Shown here piece after piece: positions 1 to 12,295 of a stretch of DNA of 64,000 bases (its first letter is position 1; every line of letters starts with the position of its first letter). The notes under the pieces were generated by a model. The model ran no database searches. It was not told the DNA's origin and saw nothing but the letters and a program-made list of their open reading frames with translations. The DNA comes from Actinomadura spongiicola (GTDB lineage Bacteria > Actinomycetota > Actinomycetes > Streptosporangiales > Streptosporangiaceae): NCBI RefSeq assembly GCF_003432485.1, contig NZ_QVNQ01000002.1, positions 496,001 to 560,000 of the forward strand. Reading direction: 5' to 3'. The position numbers were made by a program, and so were the translations under genes.

Positions 1-110
1 CGGTAGAACGGGACGGGCGACTCGCAGCCGACGAGCACACCGCAGGTCACCGCAAGGGCCGCGGCGACCCGGAACACGGCGGCCCGCGCTCTCCGTCCCT
101 CCCCTGTCAC
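1..110 (-). CDS. lipoprotein, N-terminal fragment (cut by window edge)
   Basis: Only the first 36 codons are inside the window. The GTG start is fixed by an in-frame TAA three codons upstream; a second GTG at codon 12 is possible. The peptide has a basic n-region (GEGRRARAAVFR), a hydrophobic core and a lipobox L-V-G-C near residue 29, so it reads as a type II signal peptide for a lipid-anchored extracytoplasmic protein. Its function cannot be judged because the mature part lies outside. Confidence 0.5.
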   Translation of the reverse strand, partial: MTGEGRRARAAVFRVAAALAVTCGVLVGCESPVPFY

Positions 111-178
111 GGCGGGGACCTTACCGGGAGACGACACCGAGTACTCGGATAACCGCGAAACGTGACGCGCGTCGAGAG

Positions 179-1237
179 CTAGTCGGATTTGCCGATGCCG
201 ATGCCGAACTCGCGGTAGACGCGCTCCCAGAAGCCGTCGCGCAGCCAGGTGCGGGCCTCCTGGTAGGGGCGCAGCGAGGAACCGAGTTCCTTCTCGGCCT
301 CGATCAGCAGTTCCTTGTCGATGACCGGCGGCAGGATGGGGCCGGGCAGCAGGTCACGGATGTTGTCCCGGCCCCGCTCGAAGATCCACTTCTGTGCGAC
401 ATGCTCGCCGATCTCCAGCATGTGGTCGCGTTCCGGCCCGAGCTTGCCTTCGGCGAGCTTGCCGTCCGTCGCGGCGGAGTTCATCGACGCTGCCACCGTG
501 GCGGGCGTCGCGCCGGTCGGGGCCGGGACGCTGGCGCGGACGGTGGCGGGCGTCGGCTTGACTGCCGGGGGCCGTCCCGCGAACACCTGCGACGGGGACG
601 GGACGGGGCTCGTGCGCTGCGCGGCGGACGCGGCGTCCCGGACGGCGGCGGCCGTCCCCGGCCCGGGCAGCAGTTTCGCCTTGGTGAAGTAGGGGCGCAG
701 GAAGTCGGCGGGCAGCACCTCGACCGTGTCGGACTCCCACACCAGCCACTCGGCCTGGTTCGAACCGTGCGTCGGCTCGACCCCCCACAGGTGCACGCGG
801 ACCCCGTAGCGCTGGGCCGCCTCGACGGCGGGCAGCATGTCCTCGTCACCGGCCAGCAGCACCGCGTCGGTGATCGCGCGATGCCGGGCCAGGGCCTCAA
901 GGTCGGCTCGGAGCTGGGCGTCCACACCCTTCTGCTGGCCCTGCGCGTTCAGGTTCCCGAGGCGCAGCTTCACCAGCGGCAGGTTCGCGATGACGCGCTG
1001 GTCGACCGTCGGCTGCCGTTTCGGCGCCGCGTCGAACCAGTACACCCGCAGCAGTTCGCCCCGCCGTTGCTCGTCGGCGTGATCGGTCAAAGCCTTGATC
1101 AGCTTCTCGGCGGCGACCCGGTATTCACGCCTGGAGCCGCAGCTGAGCAGCAGGGCACCGGAGGCCGCGTAGAGGTATCCCGCGTCGACGAAAATGGCGT
1201 AGCGCGCGGGCTGTGGGACGAACTCCGAGGTGGCCAT
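179..1237 (-). CDS. NYN-domain (LabA/DUF88-like) putative ribonuclease
   Basis: 352 aa. Residues about 12-175 form a NYN/PIN-like domain. Acidic residues typical of the metal site are visible in FVDAGYLY near the N-terminus, in GVDAQL, and in the LLAGDEDMLPAV loop. NYN proteins are predicted metal-dependent RNases, so cytoplasmic RNA processing or decay is the family expectation. A low-complexity Ala/Pro/Thr linker (about 195-265) joins it to a conserved-looking C-terminal helical domain I do not recognise. The gene stands alone, with a lipoprotein gene 3' to it and accE upstream on the same strand. Confidence 0.75.
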   Translation of the reverse strand: MATSEFVPQPARYAIFVDAGYLYAASGALLLSCGSRREYRVAAEKLIKALTDHADEQRRGELLRVYWFDAAPKRQPTVDQRVIANLPLVKLRLGNLNAQGQQKGVDAQLRADLEALARHRAITDAVLLAGDEDMLPAVEAAQRYGVRVHLWGVEPTHGSNQAEWLVWESDTVEVLPADFLRPYFTKAKLLPGPGTAAAVRDAASAAQRTSPVPSPSQVFAGRPPAVKPTPATVRASVPAPTGATPATVAASMNSAATDGKLAEGKLGPERDHMLEIGEHVAQKWIFERGRDNIRDLLPGPILPPVIDKELLIEAEKELGSSLRPYQEARTWLRDGFWERVYREFGIGIGKSD

Positions 1238-1292
1238 GGCCTTCCACCTTATTCGTGCCGGGCCGTCGCTGGGCGTGAACCAGCGTTGTCCG

Positions 1293-1538
1293 TCAGCGCG
1301 GTAGGGCGCTCGCCCGCCACGCTCCGGGGCCGCGGGGTCGCGGTCCGTCCGCGGCCGTGGCGCGCACGAGCCGGGTCCGGTCGGCCCATCGGGACGGCCG
1401 GGGCGCGCCGTCCGCCGCGTTCCCGGCGGCCTCGGCGGCGCGGGCGCGGGCGGTCAGCACGGCGACGAGCGCCGCGATCTCCTCCGGGCCCGGGTCGCCC
1501 CGGACGACCCGGAGGAACGGCTGATCCGATGCGGTCAC
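1293..1538 (-). CDS. accE: acyl-CoA carboxylase epsilon subunit
   Basis: 81 aa. The N-terminal FLRVVRGDPGPEEIAALVAVL is the signature of the small actinobacterial epsilon subunit, which binds the carboxyltransferase beta subunit and stabilises the acyl-CoA/propionyl-CoA carboxylase complex. The GTG start at 1538 is chosen because GGGGAG lies six bases upstream; an ATG five codons earlier lacks a ribosome site. It lies 31 bases after accD on the same strand, the usual accD-accE order, so the two are probably co-transcribed. The C-terminal half is Arg/Ala/Pro-rich and poorly conserved, as is usual for this subunit. Confidence 0.78.
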   Translation of the reverse strand: MTASDQPFLRVVRGDPGPEEIAALVAVLTARARAAEAAGNAADGAPRPSRWADRTRLVRATAADGPRPRGPGAWRASALPR

Positions 1539-1569
1539 CAGATCTCCCCACATGTTGGGAGGGTCGCGG

Positions 1570-3162
1570 TCACAGCGGGATGTTCCCATGCTTCTTGGGC
1601 GGCAGCGTCCGGCGCTTGTCCCGCAGGGCCCGCAGCGCCCGCACGACCTGCCCGCGCGTCTCCGACGGCTTGATCACATTGTCGACGTAGCCGCGTTCGG
1701 CCGCGATGTAGGGGTTGGCGAGCGTGTCCTCGTACTCGGTGATCAGCTCGGCGCGGCGGGCGTCGGGGTCGTCGGCGGCGGCGAGCTCCCGCCGGTACAG
1801 GATGTTCACCGCGCCCTGCGCGCCCATGACCGCGATCTGCGCGGTCGGCCACGCCAGGTTGACGTCGGCGCCGAGGTGCTTGGACCCCATGACGTCGTAC
1901 GCGCCGCCGTACGCCTTCCGCGTGATGATGGTGACGAGCGGGACGGTCGCCTCCGCGTACGCGTACAGCAGCTTCGCGCCCCGCCGGATGATGCCGTTCC
2001 ACTCCTGGTCGGTGCCGGGGAGGAAGCCGGGGACGTCCACGAACGTCAGCACCGGGATGTTGAACGCGTCGCACGTCCGGACGAACCGGGCGGCCTTCTC
2101 GGACGCGGCGATGTCGAGCGTCCCGGCGAACTGCATGGGCTGGTTCGCGACGATGCCGACCGAGTGGCCCTCGACCCGCCCGAACCCGACGATGATGTTC
2201 GGCGCGTACTGTTCCTGCACCTCCAGGAACTCGCCGTCGTCCAGCACGTGCTCGATGGCGGTGTGCATGTCGTACGGCTGGTTCGGCGAATCAGGGATGA
2301 GCGAGTCGAGCTCCTCGGCGAGTTCCTCCGGATCGACCGCGACATCGAACACCGGCGCGTCCGACAGGTTGTTGGACGGCAGGTACGACAGCAGCGCCTT
2401 GACGTACTCGATCGCGTCGTCCTCGTCCGACCCCTGGTAGTGCGCCACACCGGACCGGGAGTTGTGCGAGTGCGCCCCGCCCAACTCCTCCATCGTCACC
2501 TCTTCACCGGTGACCGTCTTGATCACATCAGGCCCGGTGATGAACATATGGGACGTCTGATCGACCATCACGATGAAGTCGGTGATCGCCGGCGAGTACA
2601 CGGCGCCGCCCGCGCACGGCCCCATGACCAGCGAGATCTGCGGGATCACCCCGGACGCGTGCACGTTCCGCTTGAAGATCTCCGCGTACAGCCCGAGGGC
2701 GACGACGCCCTCCTGGATCCGCGCGCCACCGGAGTCGTTGATCCCGATCACCGGGCAGCCCGTGGTCATCGCATGATCCATGACCTTGCAGATCTTCTCG
2801 CCGAACACCTCGCCGAGCGACCCACCGGAAACAGTGAAGTCCTGGCTGAACACCGCGACCGGACGCCCGTCGACGGTCCCGTACCCGGTGACGACGCCAT
2901 CACCGTAAGGCCGGTTCTTCTCCATCCCGAAGTTCGTCGACCGATGCCTGGCCAGCTCGTCGAACTCGACGAACGACCCTGGGTCGAGCAGCGCGTCGAT
3001 CCGTTCCCGCGCCGTCATCTTCCCCTTGGCGTGCTGCTTCTCCACGGCCCGCGCCGAACCGGCGTGCACGGCCTCGTACCGGCGCCGCTCCAGATCCGCG
3101 ATCTTCCCGGCCGTGGTGTGGACGTCGTAGTCCACCGGGGGTTCAGGGGCTTCCGTCGCCAT
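1570..3162 (-). CDS. accD: acyl-CoA (propionyl-CoA) carboxylase beta subunit
   Basis: 530 aa, full length for the family. It is the carboxyltransferase that moves CO2 from carboxybiotin to propionyl- or acetyl-CoA, giving methylmalonyl- or malonyl-CoA for fatty acid and polyketide synthesis. Visible hallmarks are the two crotonase-fold halves, [12 protein letters not shown] and [11 protein letters not shown] in the N half, [17 protein letters not shown] with its oxyanion-hole glycines, and [13 protein letters not shown] in the C half. The closest-looking relatives are PccB/AccD5-type subunits; substrate range cannot be fixed from sequence alone. It is followed by accE and is divergent from ppc across 65 bases. 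The biotinylated alpha subunit is not in the window. Confidence 0.93.
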   Translation of the reverse strand: MATEAPEPPVDYDVHTTAGKIADLERRRYEAVHAGSARAVEKQHAKGKMTARERIDALLDPGSFVEFDELARHRSTNFGMEKNRPYGDGVVTGYGTVDGRPVAVFSQDFTVSGGSLGEVFGEKICKVMDHAMTTGCPVIGINDSGGARIQEGVVALGLYAEIFKRNVHASGVIPQISLVMGPCAGGAVYSPAITDFIVMVDQTSHMFITGPDVIKTVTGEEVTMEELGGAHSHNSRSGVAHYQGSDEDDAIEYVKALLSYLPSNNLSDAPVFDVAVDPEELAEELDSLIPDSPNQPYDMHTAIEHVLDDGEFLEVQEQYAPNIIVGFGRVEGHSVGIVANQPMQFAGTLDIAASEKAARFVRTCDAFNIPVLTFVDVPGFLPGTDQEWNGIIRRGAKLLYAYAEATVPLVTIITRKAYGGAYDVMGSKHLGADVNLAWPTAQIAVMGAQGAVNILYRRELAAADDPDARRAELITEYEDTLANPYIAAERGYVDNVIKPSETRGQVVRALRALRDKRRTLPPKKHGNIPL

Positions 3163-3227
3163 GCGGGTCAGGTTAACCGGGAACCGCCCCCACGGCCGTC
3201 GGCGGGGGACTCGTTACGCTGGGTCGA

Positions 3228-5825
<2,598 letters not shown>

Positions 5826-5867
5826 CCCCCCGCCATATCCCTCGCCGAGCAGCCGCACTCCGGCCTA

Positions 5868-5898
5868 GCCCTCCACCTCCACTCGGGGGGTGGAGGGC
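5868..5898. terminator. bidirectional stem-loop between ppc and hsdR
   Basis: A perfect 10-bp stem (5868-5877 with 5889-5898) and an 11-base loop lie between the converging ends of ppc and hsdR. There is no T-tract, as is common for actinomycete terminators. It is placed to stop both transcripts. Confidence 0.55.
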
Positions 5899-5906
5899 GC
5901 CTACGG

Positions 5907-8900
5907 TCAGCCTGCTTGCGAGCCGGTCGGGACGGCGGTGGAGCGGACATGCTCCAGGACGTGTTGGATGGATGTTACCTCCGCGTTGGTGAAAATGTCC
6001 TCGGGGCCACCGGGAGCGAGACCGGTGAACGGAGGCTCGTAGAGGTCGCCGATGTCGACGATTCCGTTCTTCGCCAGAAAACCGATGAGGATCTGGAGGA
6101 AGTGGAGCTGCGCGGCTGAGAACGTCCGGCCCGCCTGGAAACGGTCGAACGCGGCGGTCGCGGCCTCGTACTCCAGGCCGGTGATGGAGCGAAGGAAAAG
6201 GCCGAGTTGCCCGTACTCCTCCTTGACCTGATCGATGTCGTCGGACGTGCCGAACCCGGAGTTGATGAAGACGTCCTCGAGGTGGCGGATGTCGAGAGAC
6301 GTGATCTGACGGTTGCGCAGCAGTTTCTGTACCGGCAACTCGTTCTCGTGGCTGCGTAGATAGGTGCGGACCTTGCTCTCGAACCGGGTCCGATTGGTGC
6401 CCAGCGAGACGCCTCTGAGCTCCGCCTGGGTGAGTTCGCCGAGTTCGTCCTCGAAGTCGGTGTAAAGGACGCCCTTCTTGGCCTTCTGGATGAGTTTGGC
6501 GAGGACACGCAGGCGGCGGCGCATCAGCTCCAACATCGGAAGCGAGACGTCCTGCCACCATTCATCCATGGTGACGTCCGACAACAGTTCCCGCTCCCGC
6601 GCCACGATCGGGTTGTTGAGCGTGGTCGGGTCGAGCAACGCCTCAGCGATCTCCTGAACCTGGTCGCGCAGCGCGTCGTAGGCGGGATCGCCGTTGAGGA
6701 CGGCGAGCTGGAGACGGAGGGCGAGCAGGTCGAACCGCTTGGCCTCCTCGCCGTTCTCGTCCTCGCGGAACTCGGTGGGCAGACCGGCCAGGTTCTCGGT
6801 GAGCTCGTCGCGTTTCTCGGCGGTGATCCGCTGCCAGTTCGCCGGGTCCTGGTAGCGCTCGACCTCGGCCAGGCGGCGGCGCACCTCGATGTTCCCGGGA
6901 TTCATGCCCGACACCTCTTCCTGGAGGCGGGCGGCGAGATCCCGGCGCAGACCGGCCTCGCTCTGCGTGCCGTCCGAATCGGTGGACGGCTCCGGGGCCG
7001 GGTTCTCCAGATCGAGGCCATAGAGCAGTTCGGCGCGCTGCCGGAACAGGCGTTCACTGAGGGACGGTTGGACGCGGCCCTCCGTCGTGGTGATGTCCTG
7101 GTTGAAGAACTCGACGTTGCGGCCCAGGTCGAAGACGAGGAATCCCTGCTTGTCGTTGTTGGGACCGAACAGGTCGGGGCACAGGCGGGTGCCGCGCCCG
7201 ATCATCTGCCAGAACTTCGTCTTGGACCGGACGAGTTTGGCGAACACCAGGTTGACGACCTCGGGGATGTCGATACCGGTGTCCAGCATGTCGACGGAGA
7301 CGGCGATGTGCGGCGGTGAGTTCCGCATCGAGAACTTGTCGATGAGGTCCTGCGCATAGGCGGCGTCATGTGTGATGACCCGGGCGAAGTCGCCCCGATG
7401 CTCGGGATAAAGCCGGTCGAAGCGTTCGACGATGAATTCGGCGTGCTTCTTGTTGCGGGCGAAGACGATGGTCTTGCCCAGCCGGTCCCCGCCTTCGACC
7501 CGGGCGCCGTACTCCATGAGCGTCTGGAGCATCTTGTCGATGGTGTCCTCGTTGAACAGGAACCTGTTCACGTCGTCGGCGGATACCTGGTCGGGGATGC
7601 CGTCGTCCTCGTCCCAGTCGAGAAGTTCCCACGTCTGCTTTTCCTGCTCCGGCAGGTCGTCGTAGCAGATGCCGCGCTGCGGGAACTTCAGCGGGACGTT
7701 CACCGCGTACGGCGGGACGAGATAACCCTCGGACACGGCTTCGTCTAGCCCGTACACGTCGGTCGGGACACCGTCCTCCAGGTTGAACAGGCGGTAGGTG
7801 TTGCGGTCGATCTCGTCCTTCGGCGTCGCGGTCAGGCCGACCAGGAGGGCGTCGAAATAGTCGAAGATCGCGCCGTACTTCTGGTAGACGGACCGGTGCG
7901 CCTCGTCGATGATGACCAGGTCGAAATAGCCGGGGCCGAACCTGCGCAGGTCTCCGTCCGTCTCGTTGATCAACCCCATCATCGTCGGATAGGTGGAGAT
8001 GTAGACCCGACCGTCCTCCCTCCGATCGGCCAGAAGGTTCACGATCGGTGTGCTCGGCAGGTGGGCTTTGAAAGCGTTGGTGGCCTGGGTGACGAGGGCC
8101 TGCCTGTCGGCGAGGAACAGGACCCGCTTGATCCAGTGGGCGCGCTGAAGGAGGTCCACGAGCGCGATGACCGTGCGGGTCTTGCCCGAACCCGTCGCCA
8201 TGACGAGGAGCGCCTCACGCTGCCTGTCACGCTCGAACGCTTCGGCGATACGCCTGATGGCGCGGCTCTGATAGTGGCGGCCCGCGATCTCGTCGTTGAT
8301 TCCGACACCGGCGAGCGCCTGACGGCTGGTGCGTCGCTGGATCAGCGTCCGTAACTGGTCCTTGGTGTAGAAACCCTGGATTTCGCGTGGCGGGTAGGTG
8401 ACGTCGTCCCAGATGAAGGTCTGGTAGCCGTTGGTGTAGAAGATGACCGGACGCTGGCCGAACTGCCGTTCAAGCGCGTCGGCGTACAGTTTGGCCTGCT
8501 GCTTGCCGGTCGTCGCGTCCTTCGTGGTGCGTTTGGCCTCGACCAGCCCGAGCGGCTTGCCGTTGTCGTCCCAGAGGACATAATCGACCTTGCCGTTCCC
8601 CGACTTCGATGGCAGACCAGTGACCGGAAACTCACGGTCGTCGTCCTTGTCGAGCCGCCAGCCAGCCTCCTTGAGAAGGAGATCGATGATGAGAACGCGG
8701 GTCTCGGCCTCGTCGTAGTCGTGCGTGTCCGGCTGGACGGTGTTCGCGACCTTGGCGGCCTTGATCTCGGCGCGCAGTTTGGCGACCTCTTTGTCCAGGT
8801 CCTGCGTCCTGCGCCGTTCTTTGACCAGTTCCTCTTGCTGCCGCGCGTACCGCTCGGCAAGCTCCCGAAGCTCGGTCTGCTTCCTCTTCCGCACCCCTGA

Positions 8901-9341
8901 GGACTCGGGGGTGGGGATGAGCGACGTGTCGAACTCCAATGCGGACACGGGCGCCCCGCCTGGGCTGCGGGCGTAATGCCGTGCGATCCAGTACATGACG
9001 TGAAAGAGCTCGGTGACCGTCCGGACCGCATCACCGGCACTGACCGGCCCCTGCCGGTGAACGGCCGCGTTTCCCTGCCGCCGGATCACGTCCATCTTCG
9101 TCCGGATCGGCGGCCCGACCACCTGCGTCAGGGTCGGTTCCGCGATCAGCGCCGCGAGATCACCGCGATAGGGAAGCTTCAGTGCACCATCGGCGCGATA
9201 CAGCCAGTTGACCGCGAGTTCGAGCGTCCGCCGCGCATAGAAGCACGAGGCCCGCGGATCGGCATTCGCCAGTCCCTCCGCCCGGACGGCTTCGTCGTAC
9301 AGATCAGGCCACTCACCTTTGAGAAACCCGAAGTTGCTCAC
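5907..9341 (-). CDS. hsdR: type I restriction enzyme, R subunit (EcoEI-like)
   Basis: 1144 aa. The order of parts is a DUF4145-like N-terminus (about 1-130), a coiled-coil stretch (about 160-200), a PD-(D/E)xK nuclease around 250-272 (VDYVLWDD...GLVEAKRT), a superfamily 2 helicase/translocase and a C-terminal helical domain for complex assembly. The helicase shows Walker A ATGSGKT near 382, DEAH in IIDEAHRSV near 479, TATPKDEIDRNTY, and motif VI QMIGRGTRL near 712. The subunit translocates and cleaves unmodified DNA when bound to HsdM-HsdS. It lies 21 bases after hsdS on the same strand, so the three genes form an operon M-S-R. No disrupted motif is seen, so the enzyme looks active. Confidence 0.95.
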   Translation of the reverse strand: MSNFGFLKGEWPDLYDEAVRAEGLANADPRASCFYARRTLELAVNWLYRADGALKLPYRGDLAALIAEPTLTQVVGPPIRTKMDVIRRQGNAAVHRQGPVSAGDAVRTVTELFHVMYWIARHYARSPGGAPVSALEFDTSLIPTPESSGVRKRKQTELRELAERYARQQEELVKERRRTQDLDKEVAKLRAEIKAAKVANTVQPDTHDYDEAETRVLIIDLLLKEAGWRLDKDDDREFPVTGLPSKSGNGKVDYVLWDDNGKPLGLVEAKRTTKDATTGKQQAKLYADALERQFGQRPVIFYTNGYQTFIWDDVTYPPREIQGFYTKDQLRTLIQRRTSRQALAGVGINDEIAGRHYQSRAIRRIAEAFERDRQREALLVMATGSGKTRTVIALVDLLQRAHWIKRVLFLADRQALVTQATNAFKAHLPSTPIVNLLADRREDGRVYISTYPTMMGLINETDGDLRRFGPGYFDLVIIDEAHRSVYQKYGAIFDYFDALLVGLTATPKDEIDRNTYRLFNLEDGVPTDVYGLDEAVSEGYLVPPYAVNVPLKFPQRGICYDDLPEQEKQTWELLDWDEDDGIPDQVSADDVNRFLFNEDTIDKMLQTLMEYGARVEGGDRLGKTIVFARNKKHAEFIVERFDRLYPEHRGDFARVITHDAAYAQDLIDKFSMRNSPPHIAVSVDMLDTGIDIPEVVNLVFAKLVRSKTKFWQMIGRGTRLCPDLFGPNNDKQGFLVFDLGRNVEFFNQDITTTEGRVQPSLSERLFRQRAELLYGLDLENPAPEPSTDSDGTQSEAGLRRDLAARLQEEVSGMNPGNIEVRRRLAEVERYQDPANWQRITAEKRDELTENLAGLPTEFREDENGEEAKRFDLLALRLQLAVLNGDPAYDALRDQVQEIAEALLDPTTLNNPIVARERELLSDVTMDEWWQDVSLPMLELMRRRLRVLAKLIQKAKKGVLYTDFEDELGELTQAELRGVSLGTNRTRFESKVRTYLRSHENELPVQKLLRNRQITSLDIRHLEDVFINSGFGTSDDIDQVKEEYGQLGLFLRSITGLEYEAATAAFDRFQAGRTFSAAQLHFLQILIGFLAKNGIVDIGDLYEPPFTGLAPGGPEDIFTNAEVTSIQHVLEHVRSTAVPTGSQAG

Positions 9342-9362
9342 AGGCCACCCCTACCCGAAGAC

Positions 9363-10484
9363 TCAGACCCCCCGATCCTCCCACAACTCCCCCCGAAACG
9401 CCCGGTCTTGCACAGACCTGAACAGGTCATCCAGCTCGGCCACCTGACGTTGGCTTCTTTCCGCTACAACTCGAGTTGCAGTAACACGCTCCGCGAAAGC
9501 AGCGATAAGCTCATCCGGCGGCCGGGGCACAGGAAGTCCACGAAGAATCTGGAGATTAATATTCTTCTGGGCCGACTCTGGTGCGAGTCTTTCGATCGAC
9601 TCTTGAACGAGCAGAAGCCACACTCGTACATACTGGCTCATCGATTTATCGGCCGTGAAGCCGACAACGCTATCGGGAAAACAGGCGTCGAACTCCAAGA
9701 TGCCGACTTTGGCTATATTTGCGGCGATCGTAATGCACAGCGTACCGCTAGGCCACATCTTACTTTGCAGTAGGCCCATTTCGGAGTACGTACTTGAGAA
9801 GCTCGTTATATAGCCTCCAGAGTTGGCTACATCTCCCGTTTGAATCAATGGGTACGGGCCTCCGAGTAGTTTTGGGTCGTTCCTCGGGCGATGCTTTGAA
9901 ACTCCGCGATCAAGTTCGCCTAGATCGCCCAGCCGTGACGTAGGCCACTCTTTGGGATTGGTAAACGGGCTGCCGAACATATCGAGGAAGATGGACTGGG
10001 TGAGGTCGTCGAGGAGAGCAGTAGCCGCTCGGCGTCTCGCCCGCAGTGCATCCACTCGGTCTAGTAGCCGTACAATTTCTTGTTGCTGCTCGATGGGAGG
10101 CAAAAGCAGGCGCTTCCGGTAAGCGTCACTTCTGCTCAAGCCCGGAACCGCTGCCGCACGGTTGAGTTCAGTTAGCCCAAGTGACCGGAGACGATAATAG
10201 AGCCATCTCAGGTCGACATGAGTTGCCGAAGAGTCGACATAATATGTCGTATCGATAGGCCAGCAACTGGTCGTGGAATATGCAACTTCGCCCAAAGAGC
10301 CCTTGCGTCCAATAATCACAGTCGGACCGTCGCTCAATGGCGATATATGCGTGTCCACCTGGCCATTTGAGCCATAGACTGGATAGGCGCCGGCGACCCT
10401 TTCTTTTGCGGGGAGACTCTTACCGTACTTGAACTCGCAAAATTCTCCCAGTGAAACTTCTTTCCAGGCAGTACGTTTGGTCAT
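9363..10484 (-). CDS. hsdS: type I restriction-modification specificity subunit
   Basis: 373 aa with the classical two-repeat plan. The first target-recognition domain (about 1-130) and a conserved helical spacer (LPPIEQQQEIVRLLDRVDAL, about 135-170) are followed by a second recognition domain (about 185-330) and a closing helix (VVAERSQRQVAELDDLF). HsdS sets the bipartite target of the M and R subunits. The gene is clearly more AT-rich than its neighbours and uses many A/T-ending codons, a usual sign of exchange of recognition domains by transfer. Its start overlaps the hsdM stop by four bases (ATGA), indicating translational coupling. Confidence 0.93.
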   Translation of the reverse strand: MTKRTAWKEVSLGEFCEFKYGKSLPAKERVAGAYPVYGSNGQVDTHISPLSDGPTVIIGRKGSLGEVAYSTTSCWPIDTTYYVDSSATHVDLRWLYYRLRSLGLTELNRAAAVPGLSRSDAYRKRLLLPPIEQQQEIVRLLDRVDALRARRRAATALLDDLTQSIFLDMFGSPFTNPKEWPTSRLGDLGELDRGVSKHRPRNDPKLLGGPYPLIQTGDVANSGGYITSFSSTYSEMGLLQSKMWPSGTLCITIAANIAKVGILEFDACFPDSVVGFTADKSMSQYVRVWLLLVQESIERLAPESAQKNINLQILRGLPVPRPPDELIAAFAERVTATRVVAERSQRQVAELDDLFRSVQDRAFRGELWEDRGV

Positions 10485-11998
10485 CCCAGTACTTCTTTAA
10501 GGTTCGACAGGCTCCGTTGGATGTCACTCTCAATATGCTCTAGTTCTTCGATGATTTCCAAGGGTGGACGGTGTTTCACTGTTTCATGGACAACCTCTTT
10601 GTAGCGTTTGATGCTCAGATCGTAGTCCTGGTCCAGGATCTCCTGCTTCGAAACATAGAAACTCTGTTCTGTGCGGGCACGTTCTTGCTCGATTCCTCCG
10701 CGACGGTTCCAGCGGGCCAGGAGGTCCGGGAGGTTGTTCTTGGTGTGCTCGGCCTCATTGAGTGGCGAAGTTGGTGTGGGTCCGAGTTGGGTTTCGGGGA
10801 GGAGGGGGGTTCGTTTGTCGTCCAGGCTGAAGCCGTCGGCTGTCATGTCGTAGAACCAGACGTTGTCTGTCCCGCCGCTATTGGTCTTCGTGAAGATGAG
10901 GATTGCGGTCGAGACACCCGCATAGGGCTTAAATACGCCGCTGGGAAGCTTGACGACGGCATCTAGTTTCTGGCCTTCGACGAGAAGTTTGCGGAGGCCC
11001 TTGTGGGCTTTGGTGGAGCCGAAGAGGACGCCCTCGGGGACGATGACGGCGGCGCGGCCACCGGGCTTGAGTAGGCGGAGGAAGAGAGCCAGAAAGAGCA
11101 GCTCGGTCTTCTTGGTCTTGACTATCTGCTGAAGGTCCTTGGCGGTGGTCTCGTAGTCGAGGCTGCCAGCGAAGGGGGGGTTTGCCAGGATCAGGGAGTA
11201 CTGCTCGGCCTCGGCGGCGACGTTCTCGGCCAGCGAGTCGCGATAGCGGATGTCCGGTTGCTCGATACCGTGCATGAGCATATTCATGCTGGCGATGCGC
11301 AGCATGGTGCTGTCGAAGTCGAAGCCGTGGAACATGCTGGAGTGGAAATGCTTCTGGCTGGTGGCATCCAGCAGGGCGTCACTGTGCTCGCGTTGGACGT
11401 ACTCGGCGGCGGCGACCAAGAATCCGGCCGTGCCGCATGCGGGGTCGCAAATGTCGTCCTCCGGGCCGGGGTTCATCATCTCGACCATGAGTTGGATGAT
11501 GTGCCGGGGTGTACGGAACTGGCCGTTCTGCCCAGCGGTAGCGATCTTGCTGAGCATGTACTCGTAGAGATCGCCTTTGGTGTCGCCCTCGCCAAGCGGG
11601 ATGTCGTCCAAGAGGTCCACGGCCTTGGTGAGCAGGTTCGCCGTGGGGATGGTGAAACGGGCGTCCTTCATGTGGTGGGCGTACGTGGAGTCATCCCCGC
11701 CGAGGCCGCGCAACCAGGGGAACACGCCGTCGCGCATCATGGTGAACATGGCCTCGGGCTCGAGTTCCTTGAGCCGAGCCCACCGTAGGACGTCAGTGTC
11801 CTCGGTGTAGATCGGGCTCACTGGATCGCCGCCTACGCGGACCGCCTTGCGCTCCTTGGCCGTCTGGATGTCCTCCAGGCGGCGCAGGAACATCAGGTAG
11901 GTGATTTGTTCGATGACCTCCAGGGGGTTGGCGATCCCCCCAGCCCAGAAGGCGTTCCAGAGGCGGTCGATCTTGCTTCTCAGTTCACCCGTGATCAC
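10481..11998 (-). CDS. hsdM: type I restriction-modification DNA N6-adenine methyltransferase
   Basis: 505 aa. It has an N-terminal HsdM_N helical region (LRSKIDRLWNAFWAGGI...MFLRRLEDIQ), SAM-binding motif I DPACGTAGFLVAA near residue 181, and catalytic motif IV NPPF near 275. It modifies adenine in the half-sites chosen by HsdS and is needed in the R2M2S1 complex. It is the first gene of the operon. The 245 bases between it and the next feature upstream hold no gene I can see and probably carry the promoter. HsdM is moderately AT-richer than flanking housekeeping genes. Confidence 0.95.
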   Translation of the reverse strand: MITGELRSKIDRLWNAFWAGGIANPLEVIEQITYLMFLRRLEDIQTAKERKAVRVGGDPVSPIYTEDTDVLRWARLKELEPEAMFTMMRDGVFPWLRGLGGDDSTYAHHMKDARFTIPTANLLTKAVDLLDDIPLGEGDTKGDLYEYMLSKIATAGQNGQFRTPRHIIQLMVEMMNPGPEDDICDPACGTAGFLVAAAEYVQREHSDALLDATSQKHFHSSMFHGFDFDSTMLRIASMNMLMHGIEQPDIRYRDSLAENVAAEAEQYSLILANPPFAGSLDYETTAKDLQQIVKTKKTELLFLALFLRLLKPGGRAAVIVPEGVLFGSTKAHKGLRKLLVEGQKLDAVVKLPSGVFKPYAGVSTAILIFTKTNSGGTDNVWFYDMTADGFSLDDKRTPLLPETQLGPTPTSPLNEAEHTKNNLPDLLARWNRRGGIEQERARTEQSFYVSKQEILDQDYDLSIKRYKEVVHETVKHRPPLEIIEELEHIESDIQRSLSNLKEVLG

Positions 11999-12243
11999 GT
12001 GTGTGAACCTTAGTCGATCCCGGCGTCCCGCGTGCCCAACTCACGCAGGTCAGGAGCATCCGCGGCCGAGCATGGAGGTCTGCCTAGTCGGTCGGCCGTC
12101 GTGCGCGCGACTCTATGGTCACCGGGCGCGCTTCGATGAACTGTTGACCTAACACAAGTTCGTCATACTCGACGAGACGCGAGTGGGTAGCGGCCTGTCA
12201 GGCTCTCTTATGTGCAGTGGTTTATTTTGGCAGGCTGCCGACG

Positions 12244-12288
12244 CAGAGAACCCCCCGAACCCGATGTCGGGTTGCTGGGGGCTCTCTG
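12244..12288 (-). terminator. long nested stem-loop after the DUF397 gene
   Basis: Outer arms 12244-12255 and 12277-12288 pair over 12 positions with one mismatch; a second inner stem (12258-12264 with 12267-12273) extends the hairpin. It begins 8 bases past the stop of the DUF397 gene on the minus strand, so it probably ends the xre-DUF397 transcript and isolates it from the hsd operon. Confidence 0.6.
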
Positions 12289-12295
12289 TTGTGTG

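Noticed and set aside
401..1690. Long opposite-strand open frames over accE/accD, hsdR, treY, wecC and others
   Set aside because: They mirror high-GC genes on the other strand, are His/Arg/Gly-rich and have no domain patterns.
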